Positions 50,187 to 59,121 of a stretch of 64,000 nt of DNA are shown here, in pieces. The position numbers and the translations under genes were made by a program. The notes under the pieces are model-generated. The model ran no database searches. It saw only the letters and a list, made by a program, of their open reading frames with translations, and was not told the origin of the DNA. This DNA comes from Thiopseudomonas alkaliphila (lineage in GTDB: Bacteria; Pseudomonadota; Gammaproteobacteria; Pseudomonadales; Pseudomonadaceae). The stretch lies in assembly GCF_001267175.1 (NCBI RefSeq), contig NZ_CP012358.1:1590501-1654500 (forward strand). The letters run 5' to 3'. The stretch's first letter is position 1. Each line of letters begins with the position of its first letter.

Positions 50187-51044
50187 ATGAGCACTCACCC
50201 AAGCATCATTATTGTCGGCTGTGGCGATATTGGTTCGCGTGTGGCCAAGCGATTATTAGCCGAGCAGTGGACTGTCTATGGTTTACGACAAACAATCGAT
50301 CAACTGCCAACTGGCGTGATTCCAATTCAAGCTGATTTAACCCAAGCCCAGTGTCCCAGCCAATGGCCAGATCAGGCTATAGACTACGTGCTTTACAGCG
50401 CTGCTGCCAAACAACACACCGAGTCTGGCTATCAAGCGGCTTATCTAACCGGTTTGCAGCATGTCTGTCAGTGGTTAACTGCACACCAACAACAGCCCAA
50501 ACGGTTACTCTTTACTTCAAGTACTGCAGTATATGCTCAACAAGATCATCAATGGCTAGATGAGGACTCGCCAACCGAACCCACGCGCTGGAGTGGAAAA
50601 ATCATGCTCCAAGCCGAGCAGTTAGTATTGAACAGCCCCTTTGCTGCTACTTGCATTAGGCTAGCCGGTATTTACGGACCTGGTCGACAGCGTTTAATCC
50701 AACAAGTACAGCAAGGCGCTACCGCTGCCCCTACTCAAGTGTTCACTAATCGAATTCATGCTGAAGATGCCGCCCAGCTCATTACTCATTTACTCAAAAC
50801 CCAACACGCTGGTACAACCTTAGCCCATTGTTACCTAGGCGTGGATAACGCGCCCAGCGAGTTAGTTGAGGTGATTAACTGGTTACGCCAACAGCTGCAA
50901 ATTAACCGACAGTCATCGGAGCTTATCCTACGCCGCGCAGGTAGTAAGCGTTGTAGTAATGCACGAGCACGGGCCTTGGGCTGGCAGCCAATCTATCCCA
51001 GCTACCAAGAAGGCTATCGTGCACTGCTAAAGGCAGGAAATTAA
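50187..51044 (+). CDS. NAD-dependent epimerase-like (SDR) protein
   Basis: Extended short-chain dehydrogenase/reductase of 285 residues related to YeeZ. The nucleotide-binding motif is IIVGCGDIGSRVAKRLL, and further SDR landmarks are KRLLFTSSTAVYAQ and IRLAGIYGPGR. The usual active-site YxxxK is not obvious: the region reads RWSGKIMLQAEQLV with Trp-Ser-Gly-Lys, so the Tyr appears to be replaced and the protein may bind NAD(P) without catalysing epimerisation. It is divergent from oxyR. The substrate is unknown. Confidence 0.82.
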   Translation: MSTHPSIIIVGCGDIGSRVAKRLLAEQWTVYGLRQTIDQLPTGVIPIQADLTQAQCPSQWPDQAIDYVLYSAAAKQHTESGYQAAYLTGLQHVCQWLTAHQQQPKRLLFTSSTAVYAQQDHQWLDEDSPTEPTRWSGKIMLQAEQLVLNSPFAATCIRLAGIYGPGRQRLIQQVQQGATAAPTQVFTNRIHAEDAAQLITHLLKTQHAGTTLAHCYLGVDNAPSELVEVINWLRQQLQINRQSSELILRRAGSKRCSNARARALGWQPIYPSYQEGYRALLKAGN

Positions 51045-51205
51045 ACCGCTGTATCGCATGCTTAGCAGTCACCTCAATGTGGTTCCACCACTACCCAGCA
51101 CGCGGTAACAGTTATGGTGTAGAAAAGTAACACTTTTTAGCCGCAGTCACTCACGCTACTTTCAATAAAAACATAAGCCATTGTTTATTAACGATTTATT
51201 TTTTA

Positions 51206-51220
51206 TGGCACGTTAACTGC
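51206..51220 (+). promoter_or_regulatory. Sigma-54 promoter of the CrcZ-like RNA
   Basis: TGGCACGTTAACTGC has the -24 GG (51207-51208) and -12 GC (51219-51220) spaced by exactly 10 bases, with TGGCACG matching the -24 consensus. CrcZ RNAs of Pseudomonas are made from RpoN promoters under CbrA/CbrB. Transcription should start about 51232. Confidence 0.85.
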
Positions 51221-51231
51221 TTTAGTATTTG

Positions 51232-51573
51232 TACAACAATAACAACAAGCACTACCCCTAATAACAATAAAACGTAACGACTCGAACACAACAACAATAA
51301 TAAGTAAGAGCCGCAGCTAACTGATTTTTTTGGAGAAGGTTAAATAATAATACAACAAGCAAACAGTCCGATTTGATGAAGAGAACAACAAAAACTGCTA
51401 AAGCAGCTGCCAACATCAATGACTACCTGTTGCTGACCCGCTTCCAAAGCAATCCGTTTGCTATTCGCTTGAGATTTTCAAGCACCCTAACAGCAAAATA
51501 ACAACAACAAAGCTGCAATAAAAATAACAAACAACCAGAACCTAAAAGGGGAAGCTTAAGCTTCCCTTTTGTT
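51232..51573 (+). ncRNA. crcZ: CrcZ-like Hfq/Crc-sequestering small RNA
   Basis: Predicted RNA of about 340 nt between a sigma-54 promoter and an intrinsic terminator, in a region without an open frame. It carries at least seven clusters of the A-rich Hfq/Crc motif AANAANAA, for example AACAATAACAACAAG (51235 on), AATAACAATAA, CAACAACAATAATAAG, AACAACAA and AATAACAACAACAA (51495). CrcZ binds Hfq/Crc and lifts catabolite repression when the carbon source is poor. The P. aeruginosa RNA is about 400 nt and lies after cbrB; here the neighbours are an SDR gene and a rhodanese gene, so it could also be the CrcX or CrcY paralogue. Confidence 0.82.
51544..51573. terminator. Terminator of the CrcZ-like RNA and the rhodanese gene
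   Basis: AAAAGGGGAAGC-TTAA-GCTTCCCTTTT forms an 11-bp stem with one bulged G, followed by TTTTGTT on the plus strand and by Ts on the minus strand. It serves both converging transcripts. Confidence 0.85.
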
Positions 51574-51583
51574 CATTAGGCTG

Positions 51584-52126
51584 TTACTTACTTGGCTTAA
51601 ATATTTTCTCTGGGCTCATTTTACTCCAAGGTAACCCCGAGTTCTGCCAACCATTTTTGAGACGAAAACCTTTCTGTTCACCTTGTTTAATCGCATCCCC
51701 CTGAAAGCCATGCTCAACAAAGCGCGCATTACTTAAGCCAGCCTCTTGCAATAACTTCGCGCTAGGCTCACCCCGTTCACTGCCTGAACGGCACATGGTG
51801 ATCACCTCAGTGGTTTCCGGTAAGCCCCGCTGTTTAAGCGCAGCCTTTACTTGCTCGACAAATTGCTCATTGCGCGACATTTTAAAAATCCCACGCTCTG
51901 CATTCCACTGGTTACGATCTACCAATAGAAAAGGAATATTAATGTCTGCAGCATCAGTGGCGCCAACAAACATAATCTCTACCGGATCACGCACATCAAC
52001 CAATAAGACTGGGCGCTCTGTTTGCTGAGTTTTGGCGTAAGCATCTACCGCAGAAATGGCCAGCTCACTGGCCATCGCACCTACTGAAGCAAAGCTGATC
52101 AAGGTGGCTAATACTAGTTTTTTCAT
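51584..52126 (-). CDS. Exported rhodanese-domain protein
   Basis: A 180-residue periplasmic protein: signal peptide MKKLVLATLISFASVGAMAS, then a single rhodanese domain with RPVLLVDVRDPVEIMFVGA and the active-site loop MCRSGSERGEPSAKLL, in which the Cys is the likely sulfur acceptor. I start at ATG 52126; ATG 52132 is two codons upstream. Exported rhodaneses are thought to handle thiosulfate or periplasmic sulfur. A link to the sulfite made by the taurine pathway is possible but only a guess. Confidence 0.85.
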   Translation of the reverse strand: MKKLVLATLISFASVGAMASELAISAVDAYAKTQQTERPVLLVDVRDPVEIMFVGATDAADINIPFLLVDRNQWNAERGIFKMSRNEQFVEQVKAALKQRGLPETTEVITMCRSGSERGEPSAKLLQEAGLSNARFVEHGFQGDAIKQGEQKGFRLKNGWQNSGLPWSKMSPEKIFKPSK

Positions 52127-52196
52127 GGTCATTCCTTATTTTCAAAGACAGTACAGCACGAAGTATAGCAGCTTAGCCAGATACCCCCATGGGTAG

Positions 52197-53471
52197 CTAC
52201 TCACCCGTGAAGACGGGTAACCACTCTAATTGCATTAAAGTTTGTGCCGAGAATACCAAGACCGCAAATAGCAAAATAAAACCAATCATCCACTGGCCGC
52301 CAAATACTCGGTAGTTAGCTTCGCTAAATCTTTTACGACTCGCCCGTACTAATAATGCCGGCACCAAAGCCGCCCAAATTGCAGCCATTAAACCAGCATA
52401 ACCAATCACTTTGACAAAACCGGTTGGAAATAATAAACAGGCTAATAATGGAGGTAAGAAAGTAACTGCTGCGGCTTTTAAGCGGCCACTGGCATCATCA
52501 CTAAATTTAAACAGGTCTCGAATATAATCAAATAAACCCAAAGTCACGCCTAAAAATGAGCTAGCAATCGCCATGTAGGCAAATGCATTGAGTACTTGGC
52601 TAATGTGCTCAGTAGCGATATAGCGCGACAAGGCTTTGAGCAGCACGGTAACATCACCGCCTTCTGCAATCACCGGCGCAAACGCCGCACGGGGTAAATT
52701 GCCCTGGACTGCAACCTGCCATAATAAATACATAGCTAAAGCCAAAAAAGTGCCCACTAGTAGACTGCGAGTGACTTTCTTAGCATCTTTTTTATAGTAA
52801 CTGACCAAGCTCGGCACATTACCATGGTAGCCAAATGAAGCTAGACAAACTGGGAGTGCGCTCCATGCATACAGCCAAAAATTACCTGACTGTATACTGC
52901 TTGCATCAAATAGCACCTCTGGTTTTGCGCTGCCTAGCATCGAGCCTGTAGACCAGAAAAAACTGATCAACATACCGCCCAATAAGATGGTAGAAAAACG
53001 ATCAACCACCTTGGTCGATAGCCAAACCGAAGTGGCTAGTACCACTAAAAAAAGAACCGAGCCCCATTCTCTAGCCACACTTAAAGACGGCTGTCCTGCG
53101 ACACTGAGCAATGAGTTAATAGAGTCTTGGGTTAATCCACCACCGACAAAAATATAAGCATAGGTCAAAATATACAAAACAAATGCAACCGACAGCCCGG
53201 TGATAATATTCCACGCAGGTCCCAGCAAATCTTTAACAATAGTATGGAAGCTGGCTCCAACAGGGTAATGTAAGTTGGCCTCAAGCAGCATCAAACCCGA
53301 GACATACATACAAAACCAGGTGTAGATTAAAATAGCAATTGAACCTAAAAACCATACGCCCGACATCGCCGTCGGATTTGCCAACATGCCAGCACCAATT
53401 GCGGTGCCAGCAATAATCATCGCTCCCCCTACAATCGAAGGCGCACGCTGGGGCGCTACTGTATTACTCAT
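52197..53471 (-). CDS. Aromatic amino acid permease (HAAAP family)
   Basis: Membrane transporter of 424 residues with eleven predicted segments, from the TyrP/Mtr/TnaB family of proton-coupled tyrosine and tryptophan importers. Marks: GGAMIIAGTAIGAGMLANPTAMSG at the N-terminus, and SALPVCLASFGYHGNVPSLVSYY in the middle. I use ATG 53471 with GAGTA upstream, since the frame to 53537 adds 22 residues before the conserved start. Which aromatic amino acid is carried cannot be read from the sequence. Confidence 0.87.
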   Translation of the reverse strand: MSNTVAPQRAPSIVGGAMIIAGTAIGAGMLANPTAMSGVWFLGSIAILIYTWFCMYVSGLMLLEANLHYPVGASFHTIVKDLLGPAWNIITGLSVAFVLYILTYAYIFVGGGLTQDSINSLLSVAGQPSLSVAREWGSVLFLVVLATSVWLSTKVVDRFSTILLGGMLISFFWSTGSMLGSAKPEVLFDASSIQSGNFWLYAWSALPVCLASFGYHGNVPSLVSYYKKDAKKVTRSLLVGTFLALAMYLLWQVAVQGNLPRAAFAPVIAEGGDVTVLLKALSRYIATEHISQVLNAFAYMAIASSFLGVTLGLFDYIRDLFKFSDDASGRLKAAAVTFLPPLLACLLFPTGFVKVIGYAGLMAAIWAALVPALLVRASRKRFSEANYRVFGGQWMIGFILLFAVLVFSAQTLMQLEWLPVFTGE

Positions 53472-53561
53472 AGTATTTACTCTGTAATCAAGACTGCCTG
53501 CATCATACAGCAATCTCACAAAAGCCCTAGATTTCACCCCCGCTTCGAAACAAATTTATAA

Positions 53562-53579
53562 AGTCTTAGTCTTAGTCTT
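53562..53579. repeat. Hexanucleotide tandem repeat AGTCTT x3
   Basis: Three exact copies of AGTCTT upstream of the permease and sulfatase genes, in the divergent promoter region 53472-53687. Confidence 0.8.
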
Positions 53580-53687
53580 AGGCCCACTGCAACTACTAAA
53601 AACAACATTTTTTTCACATCCACTAGGTTACGCTGACCAGCGTTTTACTCGTTGCTCCATTTTTTCTTAACCACTCCAGGATCTTGT

Positions 53688-55715
53688 ATGCCCACTACAG
53701 AAAAACCGCTGATTAGCTTGCTCTCCCATCTACGCTTTTTAGTCGGCAGTCTTATTCTTTTACTGTTACTTTTCACTGCGCTACGCGGTCTGTTACTAGC
53801 TTACAACCATGAAATGATGGGTAACACGGAAGCTACACACTTTCTTGAAGCTTTTTTCAACGGTTTACGTTTTGATTTACGGGTGAGCATCTATTTATTG
53901 TTGCCGTTATTTTTAGCGCTACTCTATGCCCCCTGGCGTAACTTTAGGCACTTGATGCTTGCCTGGCTGGTTGCTAGTAGTAGCCTAAGCGGTTTACTGG
54001 GCATTATTGAGTTGGATTTTTATCGCGAATTTCACCAGCGGCTCAATAGCATTGTTTTTCAGTACTTAAACGAAGACCCGAGCACGGTAATTAGCATGCT
54101 CTGGCATGGTTTCCCTGTGATTAAGCTGCTCTTAGCTTGGCTACTGCTCAGTGGGCTGTGTTATCTGGCATTTTCCAGTCTCGAGCAGCGCACTCGTCAG
54201 TTTAGTGCTCACCCTACAGCAACGGGAATCACCGAGTACGCAGTATTTGGCTTATGCTTGATATTGGCGGTAGTAGCTGCGCGCGGCACCTTGCGCCAAG
54301 GCCCGCCGCTACGCTGGGGCGATGCTTATACCACGCCGGCTATGTTTGCTAATCACCTTGGACTTAATCCAGTACTTAGCCTCTATACTGCAGCCAAAAC
54401 CACTTACTCGGCACACCGAGAAAATATTTGGCCAAATAGCCTCGATTCACAGCAGGCCACCGAAATCACCCGTCAGCTGATCTTAACTGCCAATGATCAG
54501 TTGATCGATGCCGACTCAGCAGCCCTGCGCCGGGTCTTTACTCCAGCGCCTAACACCCAGCTGCCGATCAAAAATGTCGTGGTGATTCTGATGGAAAGTT
54601 TTGCTGGGCGCTATGTTGGAGCCTTAGGCAGCGCTGAGCAAATCACCCCCTATTTCGATCAACTGAGCCAAGAAGGTTTGCTATTTACCCAGTTTTTCTC
54701 CAACGGCACCCATACCCACCAAGGGATGTTTGCCAGCATGGCTTGTTTTCCAAACCTGCCAGCGTTTGAGTATTTGATGCAAAGCCCTGAGGGCGGCCAT
54801 GATTTTTCAGGCCTACCACAGTTACTTAGCAGCCAAGGTTACCAAGATACTTATGTCTATAACGGTGATTTTGCTTGGGATAATCAGCAAGGATTTTTTA
54901 GCAACCAAGGCATGACTCATTTTATTGGCCGCAATGACTATATCAATCCAGTGGTATCTGACCCGACCTGGGGTGTATCTGATCAAGATATGTTCCAACG
55001 CGCAGTACAAGAATTGAACCAGCTGCAAGGCCCTAAACCTTTTTATGCTCTCTTACAAACGCTTTCCAACCACACGCCTTACGCGTTACCAGAGCAACTG
55101 CCAATTACCCCTGTGACCGGTCATGGCAGCTTAGATCAACACCTAACCGCCATGCGCTATTCTGACTGGGCATTAGGACAATTTTTTGAGCAAGCCAAAC
55201 AACAGCCGTGGTATCAAGACACCTTATTTGTGGTGCTAGGTGACCATGGTTTTGGTACGCCAGAATCACTCACCGATATGGACCTCTATCGCTTTCACGT
55301 GCCGATGCTACTGCTCGCCCCAGGAATTCAAGAAAAATTTGGCACAACTAATGCAATTACTGCCACCCAAGTTGATATGGTACCGACCATCATCGGCCGC
55401 TTCGGGCAATCGGTGCAGCATCAGTGCTGGGGCCGAGACTTACTCAGTCTGCCCAAAGATGATCCAGGCATTGGCATGATCAAACCCTCTGGCAGTGATC
55501 AAACCGTGGCGCTGATCCAAGGCGATAAAATCTTAGTACAAGCCAAAGGCGTGCCCGCTAGGCCTTGGTCATTTACCTTAGGTGCTCAAGCCCAGCAACA
55601 ATTACTTGAGTCAAGCGCCGAAGATGCCGCCATGGGCCAAGCGTTATCTGCCTATATTCAAACCGCAACCCAAAGCCTGCTGGAAAACACCACTGGCGTT
55701 CGACATAAAGACTAA
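53688..55715 (+). CDS. LTA-synthase-like membrane sulfatase
   Basis: A 675-residue protein with five N-terminal membrane segments (to about residue 215) and a large periplasmic alkaline-phosphatase-superfamily domain. Active-site sequences are VVVILMESFAGRYVGALG, the nucleophile Thr in FSNGTHTHQGMFASMACFPN, and the metal ligands in VVLGDHGFGTPE and RFHVPMLLLAP. In Gram-negative bacteria such proteins transfer phosphoglycerol or phosphoethanolamine to periplasmic glucans or lipid A. The start ATG 53688 has AGGA upstream. A GC-rich hairpin follows the stop. Confidence 0.88.
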   Translation: MPTTEKPLISLLSHLRFLVGSLILLLLLFTALRGLLLAYNHEMMGNTEATHFLEAFFNGLRFDLRVSIYLLLPLFLALLYAPWRNFRHLMLAWLVASSSLSGLLGIIELDFYREFHQRLNSIVFQYLNEDPSTVISMLWHGFPVIKLLLAWLLLSGLCYLAFSSLEQRTRQFSAHPTATGITEYAVFGLCLILAVVAARGTLRQGPPLRWGDAYTTPAMFANHLGLNPVLSLYTAAKTTYSAHRENIWPNSLDSQQATEITRQLILTANDQLIDADSAALRRVFTPAPNTQLPIKNVVVILMESFAGRYVGALGSAEQITPYFDQLSQEGLLFTQFFSNGTHTHQGMFASMACFPNLPAFEYLMQSPEGGHDFSGLPQLLSSQGYQDTYVYNGDFAWDNQQGFFSNQGMTHFIGRNDYINPVVSDPTWGVSDQDMFQRAVQELNQLQGPKPFYALLQTLSNHTPYALPEQLPITPVTGHGSLDQHLTAMRYSDWALGQFFEQAKQQPWYQDTLFVVLGDHGFGTPESLTDMDLYRFHVPMLLLAPGIQEKFGTTNAITATQVDMVPTIIGRFGQSVQHQCWGRDLLSLPKDDPGIGMIKPSGSDQTVALIQGDKILVQAKGVPARPWSFTLGAQAQQQLLESSAEDAAMGQALSAYIQTATQSLLENTTGVRHKD

Positions 55716-55734
55716 ACATTGTTCGGCCGTTCTC

Positions 55735-55766
55735 TGCAGGCGGCTATGCTAAACTGGCCGCCTGCA
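55735..55766 (+). terminator. Perfect hairpin before moaA
   Basis: TGCAGGCGGC-N12-GCCGCCTGCA is a perfect 10-bp GC-rich stem starting 20 bp after the sulfatase stop and ending 26 bp before the moaA ATG. Only CTTTATCTT follows, so it may terminate poorly or act in the moaA leader. Confidence 0.55.
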
Positions 55767-55791
55767 CTTTATCTTGTCTTATGAGTTTGTT

Positions 55792-56784
55792 ATGTCGACG
55801 CCTTGGATTGACGGCCACGGCCGCACCATCAGTTACTTACGTTTATCGCTGACCGATCGCTGTGATCTGCGCTGCGTCTACTGTATGGCCGAAGATATGC
55901 AATTTATACCCCGCCATCAAACCCTTTCACTGGATGAAATTTATCGCCTCTGCCAGATTTTTGTTAGCCAAGGTACCCGTAAAATACGCTTCACCGGTGG
56001 CGAACCATTAATTTACCCCTCACTGCTTGAGCTCTGTAAAAAAGTCAGCGCGCTACCTGGCTTGTCTGAATTAGTACTCACTACCAATGGTGCACGGCTA
56101 GCAGCACTAGCTAAGCCGTTACAACAAGCCGGTGTTAAACGCCTGAATATCAGTTTAGATACCCTTAAGCCCGAGCGTTTTCGAAAAATGACCCGAATTG
56201 GTAAGCTCGATCACACCTTGGCCGGAATCAAAGCGGCCCAAGCCGCTGGCTTTACTCAAATCAAACTCAATAGTGTGATTTTACACGGGCAAAATGATGA
56301 TGAAATCATTGATTTAGTTAGTTTTGCCACTGAACAACAGGTAGATATTACCTTTATTGAAGAAATGCCTTTAGGCGATGTCGGGCGTGATCGGAGCCTA
56401 AACTTATTTACCAACGATCAAGTTCACGACTTGATCAAACAACACTGGTCGATCGCGCCTTGCACTGCGAACTCAGGTGGACCTGCCCGTTATTTTGAAC
56501 TGCCAGATCACCCTGCTACTCGCGTAGGCTTTATTTCCCCGCACAGCCATAATTTCTGCACCACCTGTAATCGTGTCCGTCTCACCGCAGAAGGCCAACT
56601 GTTGCTGTGCCTTGGCCATGAAAATGCTATTGATCTACGCCACCTACTACGCACCCACCCAACAGATAATCAACCCATTATTGATGCAATCCAACACGGC
56701 TTACTTAATAAGCCGTTAAAGCATGACTTTAAAACAGACGGCGACATTGCTGTCATTCGTTTTATGAATGCCAGCGGCGGTTAG
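55792..56784 (+). CDS. moaA: GTP 3',8-cyclase MoaA
   Basis: Radical-SAM enzyme that starts molybdenum cofactor synthesis by turning GTP into 3',8-cyclo-7,8-dihydro-GTP. It has 330 residues from ATG 55792; an upstream TTG at 55774 is an unlikely start. The radical-SAM cluster ligands are Cys24, Cys28 and Cys31 (CDLRCVYC), SAM contacts are in RFTGGEPL, and the second cluster is CTTCNRVRLTAEGQLLLC. The protein ends in Gly-Gly (NASGG), which MoaA needs for activity. It is followed by a molybdate importer. Confidence 0.94.
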   Translation: MSTPWIDGHGRTISYLRLSLTDRCDLRCVYCMAEDMQFIPRHQTLSLDEIYRLCQIFVSQGTRKIRFTGGEPLIYPSLLELCKKVSALPGLSELVLTTNGARLAALAKPLQQAGVKRLNISLDTLKPERFRKMTRIGKLDHTLAGIKAAQAAGFTQIKLNSVILHGQNDDEIIDLVSFATEQQVDITFIEEMPLGDVGRDRSLNLFTNDQVHDLIKQHWSIAPCTANSGGPARYFELPDHPATRVGFISPHSHNFCTTCNRVRLTAEGQLLLCLGHENAIDLRHLLRTHPTDNQPIIDAIQHGLLNKPLKHDFKTDGDIAVIRFMNASGG

Positions 56785-56868
56785 TCCAATCTTTTCTTAC
56801 TGTTTTTGCTGCAAATAAGTGCTCATTTATTGGCCTAGCTCAGTGTTTTCTGCTTGTTTATCGATCAT

Positions 56869-56892
56869 CGTTATAGCCTAATAGTTATAACG
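56869..56892. promoter_or_regulatory. ModE-type operator before modA
   Basis: CGTTATA-N10-TATAACG is a perfect inverted repeat with the spacing of the E. coli modABC operator (CGTTATA-N10-TATAACG as I recall it). It is 59 bp upstream of the modA ATG. No modE gene is in the window. Confidence 0.8.
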
Positions 56893-56951
56893 CTTTTGCC
56901 AAGATATTCTAAAGCCATTATTTCTACAGCCTTTAAAACCAGGTGCTTAAT

Positions 56952-57710
56952 ATGTTAAATAAACGCATAACTTCATTACTGGCTGCGGCTATTTTTGCAG
57001 CCTCAGGCAGTGCAGCTGTTGCCGGTGAAATTACAGTTTCTGCTGCTGCCAGCTTAACCAACGCATTTAAAGAGTTAGCTGAACAGTTTGAAGCGCAGCA
57101 CCCCGACACCAAAGTACAGCTTAACTTTGCTGGCTCAGGCGCCCTGCTGCAGCAAATGGCTAAAGGTGCACCAGTAGATGTATTTGCTTCCGCTGACCAA
57201 GAAACCATGGATCAAGCTGAGCAACAAAATCTATTGGCCAAAGAAACTCGACAAGACTTTGTACGCAACAGTTTAGTCGTGATTACCCCTGCCGACAGTC
57301 CGCTTACCCTGAACACGCTGGCTGATTTAGAAGCCAGTACGGTGCAACGGATCGCCATCAGCAACCCTGCAAGTGTTCCGGTCGGTCGTTATACCCAGCA
57401 AGCGTTAAGCAAAAGCCAACAGTGGGACGCTTTACAAACCAAAGTTATTAACACCCAAAACGTTCGTCAATCACTGGATTATGTGGCGCGCGATGAAGTA
57501 GATACTGGCTTTGTTTACGCCACCGACGCGGCCATTATGGCGGATAAAGTAAAAGTGCAATTTGAAGTGCCGCTGGATGTAGTCATTAGCTACCCAATTG
57601 CCGTTACCAAAGAAGGGGCCGAAAAAACTGAAAGTCAGCAATTTGTTGATTTTATCTTTACCCCGGAAAGCCAGAAAGTTTTAAGCAAATACGGCTTTAG
57701 CCAACCTTAA
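56952..57710 (+). CDS. modA: Molybdate ABC transporter binding protein
   Basis: Periplasmic molybdate/tungstate receptor of 252 residues. A signal peptide runs to about residue 25 (AAVA-GE), followed by the family start ITVSAAASLTNAFKELAEQFE, with Ser and Ala residues binding the oxyanion, LNFAGSGALLQQMAKGAPVDVFASAD, and TGFVYATDA. ATG 56952 has AGGTG 7 bases upstream; a GTG at 56943 is the alternative. It is first of modABC. Confidence 0.94.
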   Translation: MLNKRITSLLAAAIFAASGSAAVAGEITVSAAASLTNAFKELAEQFEAQHPDTKVQLNFAGSGALLQQMAKGAPVDVFASADQETMDQAEQQNLLAKETRQDFVRNSLVVITPADSPLTLNTLADLEASTVQRIAISNPASVPVGRYTQQALSKSQQWDALQTKVINTQNVRQSLDYVARDEVDTGFVYATDAAIMADKVKVQFEVPLDVVISYPIAVTKEGAEKTESQQFVDFIFTPESQKVLSKYGFSQP

Positions 57711-57712
57711 GC

Positions 57713-58384
57713 ATGGACGCTGTTTGGATTGCGCTCAGCCTGTCGCTAAAGGTCGCTGGCTGGGCTACTGCCTTAAATCTAATGTTAGGCATTGCCGTGG
57801 GATTTTTTTTGGCTCGAGTTAGATTTCCTGGCCGTGACTTAATCGACACGCTGCTAACCCTTCCTATGGTCATGCCACCCACGGTGCTGGGCTATTATTT
57901 ACTGGTGCTGATTGGCCGCAAAAGTACTTTCGGCGCTTGGCTATACGATAGTTTTGGAGTCAATTTAATTTTCACTTGGCAAGGAGCCGTTATTGCCGCC
58001 ACCATCGTCTCCTTCCCCTTGGTATTTAAACCTGCGCGAGCGGCCTTTGAGGCAGTGGATCCGCAATTAGAGCAAGCTGCTCGGGTATTAGGTGTATCTG
58101 AGTGGGCGGTATTTTTCCGCGTTACCCTACCGCTTGCTTGGCGCGGCATTATGGCCGGATTACTGCTAGCCTTTGCTAGAGCTTTAGGTGAGTTTGGCGC
58201 CACGCTTATGGTCGCTGGCAGCATTCCAGGTAAGACCCAAACTTTATCCATTGCCATTTATGAAGCCGTGCAAGCCGGACAAGATGCTACCGCTAATCTA
58301 TTAGTACTGATCACTTCAATCGTTTGCATCTGCATTTTGCTGGGTGCTGGACGCTTAGCCCCAGGACGAGTATCGAGCCGCTAA
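57713..58384 (+). CDS. modB: Molybdate ABC transporter permease
   Basis: Membrane subunit of 223 residues with five or six segments and the EAA loop DPQLEQAARVLGVSEWAVFFRVTLPLAWRGI that contacts ModC. Also typical are TLLTLPMVMPPTVLGYYLL and ARALGEFGATLMVAGSIPGKTQT. It begins 2 bp after modA. Confidence 0.94.
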   Translation: MDAVWIALSLSLKVAGWATALNLMLGIAVGFFLARVRFPGRDLIDTLLTLPMVMPPTVLGYYLLVLIGRKSTFGAWLYDSFGVNLIFTWQGAVIAATIVSFPLVFKPARAAFEAVDPQLEQAARVLGVSEWAVFFRVTLPLAWRGIMAGLLLAFARALGEFGATLMVAGSIPGKTQTLSIAIYEAVQAGQDATANLLVLITSIVCICILLGAGRLAPGRVSSR

Positions 58385-58385
58385 T

Positions 58386-59087
58386 ATGCTAGATTTATCA
58401 CTACACAAAACAATGCGTTCTGGTAAGCGGCAGTTTCAACTAGCGCTCGACTACCAAAGCCACAGTAATCGCTTAGTGATTTTTGGTCCCTCAGGCTCTG
58501 GCAAAAGCTTAACTCTTCGAATGATCGCCGGTTTACTGCAGCCAGATCATGGGTATATTCGAGTCAATCAGCGCACTTTATTTTCCAGTGCTGAGGCAAT
58601 TAATTTAACCCCCCAGCAGCGGCAAATGGCTTTTTTATTTCAGGATTATGCACTCTTTCCACACTTAACCGTGCGGCAAAATATCGGCTTTGGGTTGCGC
58701 TCGGGGTGGCTTAACCCTAGGCGGCACATCGCTGATCCGGCGATTGATTACTGGCTCAACTCCTTTGCTTTAGTGGATTTGCAGCATCAACTACCAAGCG
58801 AGTTATCAGGTGGTCAACGGCAACGCACAGCACTGGCTCGGGCGTTAGTGGCTCAACCAAAAGCGTTATTGCTGGATGAGCCTTTTGCCGCGCTTGATCC
58901 TGGGTTGCGGGTGCATATGCGTCAAGAACTTGATGAGTTACAACAACGCTTACAGGTACCAATGATTTTAATTACCCATGACGAGGCAGACGTTAAGGTC
59001 TTTGGGCAAGAGGTGCTGTATTTAAAAGAAGGGGCTATTGATCAGCCTCTGATGCTAAACAATAGCCCCAAACCCACGTCCTTGTGA
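58386..59087 (+). CDS. modC: Molybdate ABC transporter ATPase (short form)
   Basis: ATPase of the molybdate importer. Walker A is IFGPSGSGKSLTL, the signature is LSGGQRQRTALARAL, Walker B is ALLLDEPFAALD, and the switch His is in LITHDEADV. It has only 233 residues; ModC is usually about 350 because of a C-terminal MOP (molybdate-binding) domain, which is absent here. The frame closes with a normal stop (KPTSL), and the downstream DNA shows no MOP-like frame, so this is a naturally short version and not an obvious frameshift. It starts 1 bp after modB. Confidence 0.92.
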   Translation: MLDLSLHKTMRSGKRQFQLALDYQSHSNRLVIFGPSGSGKSLTLRMIAGLLQPDHGYIRVNQRTLFSSAEAINLTPQQRQMAFLFQDYALFPHLTVRQNIGFGLRSGWLNPRRHIADPAIDYWLNSFALVDLQHQLPSELSGGQRQRTALARALVAQPKALLLDEPFAALDPGLRVHMRQELDELQQRLQVPMILITHDEADVKVFGQEVLYLKEGAIDQPLMLNNSPKPTSL

Positions 59088-59121
59088 CTGATGAAATCAA
59101 TCAACAATCAGTGTCTAAAAC

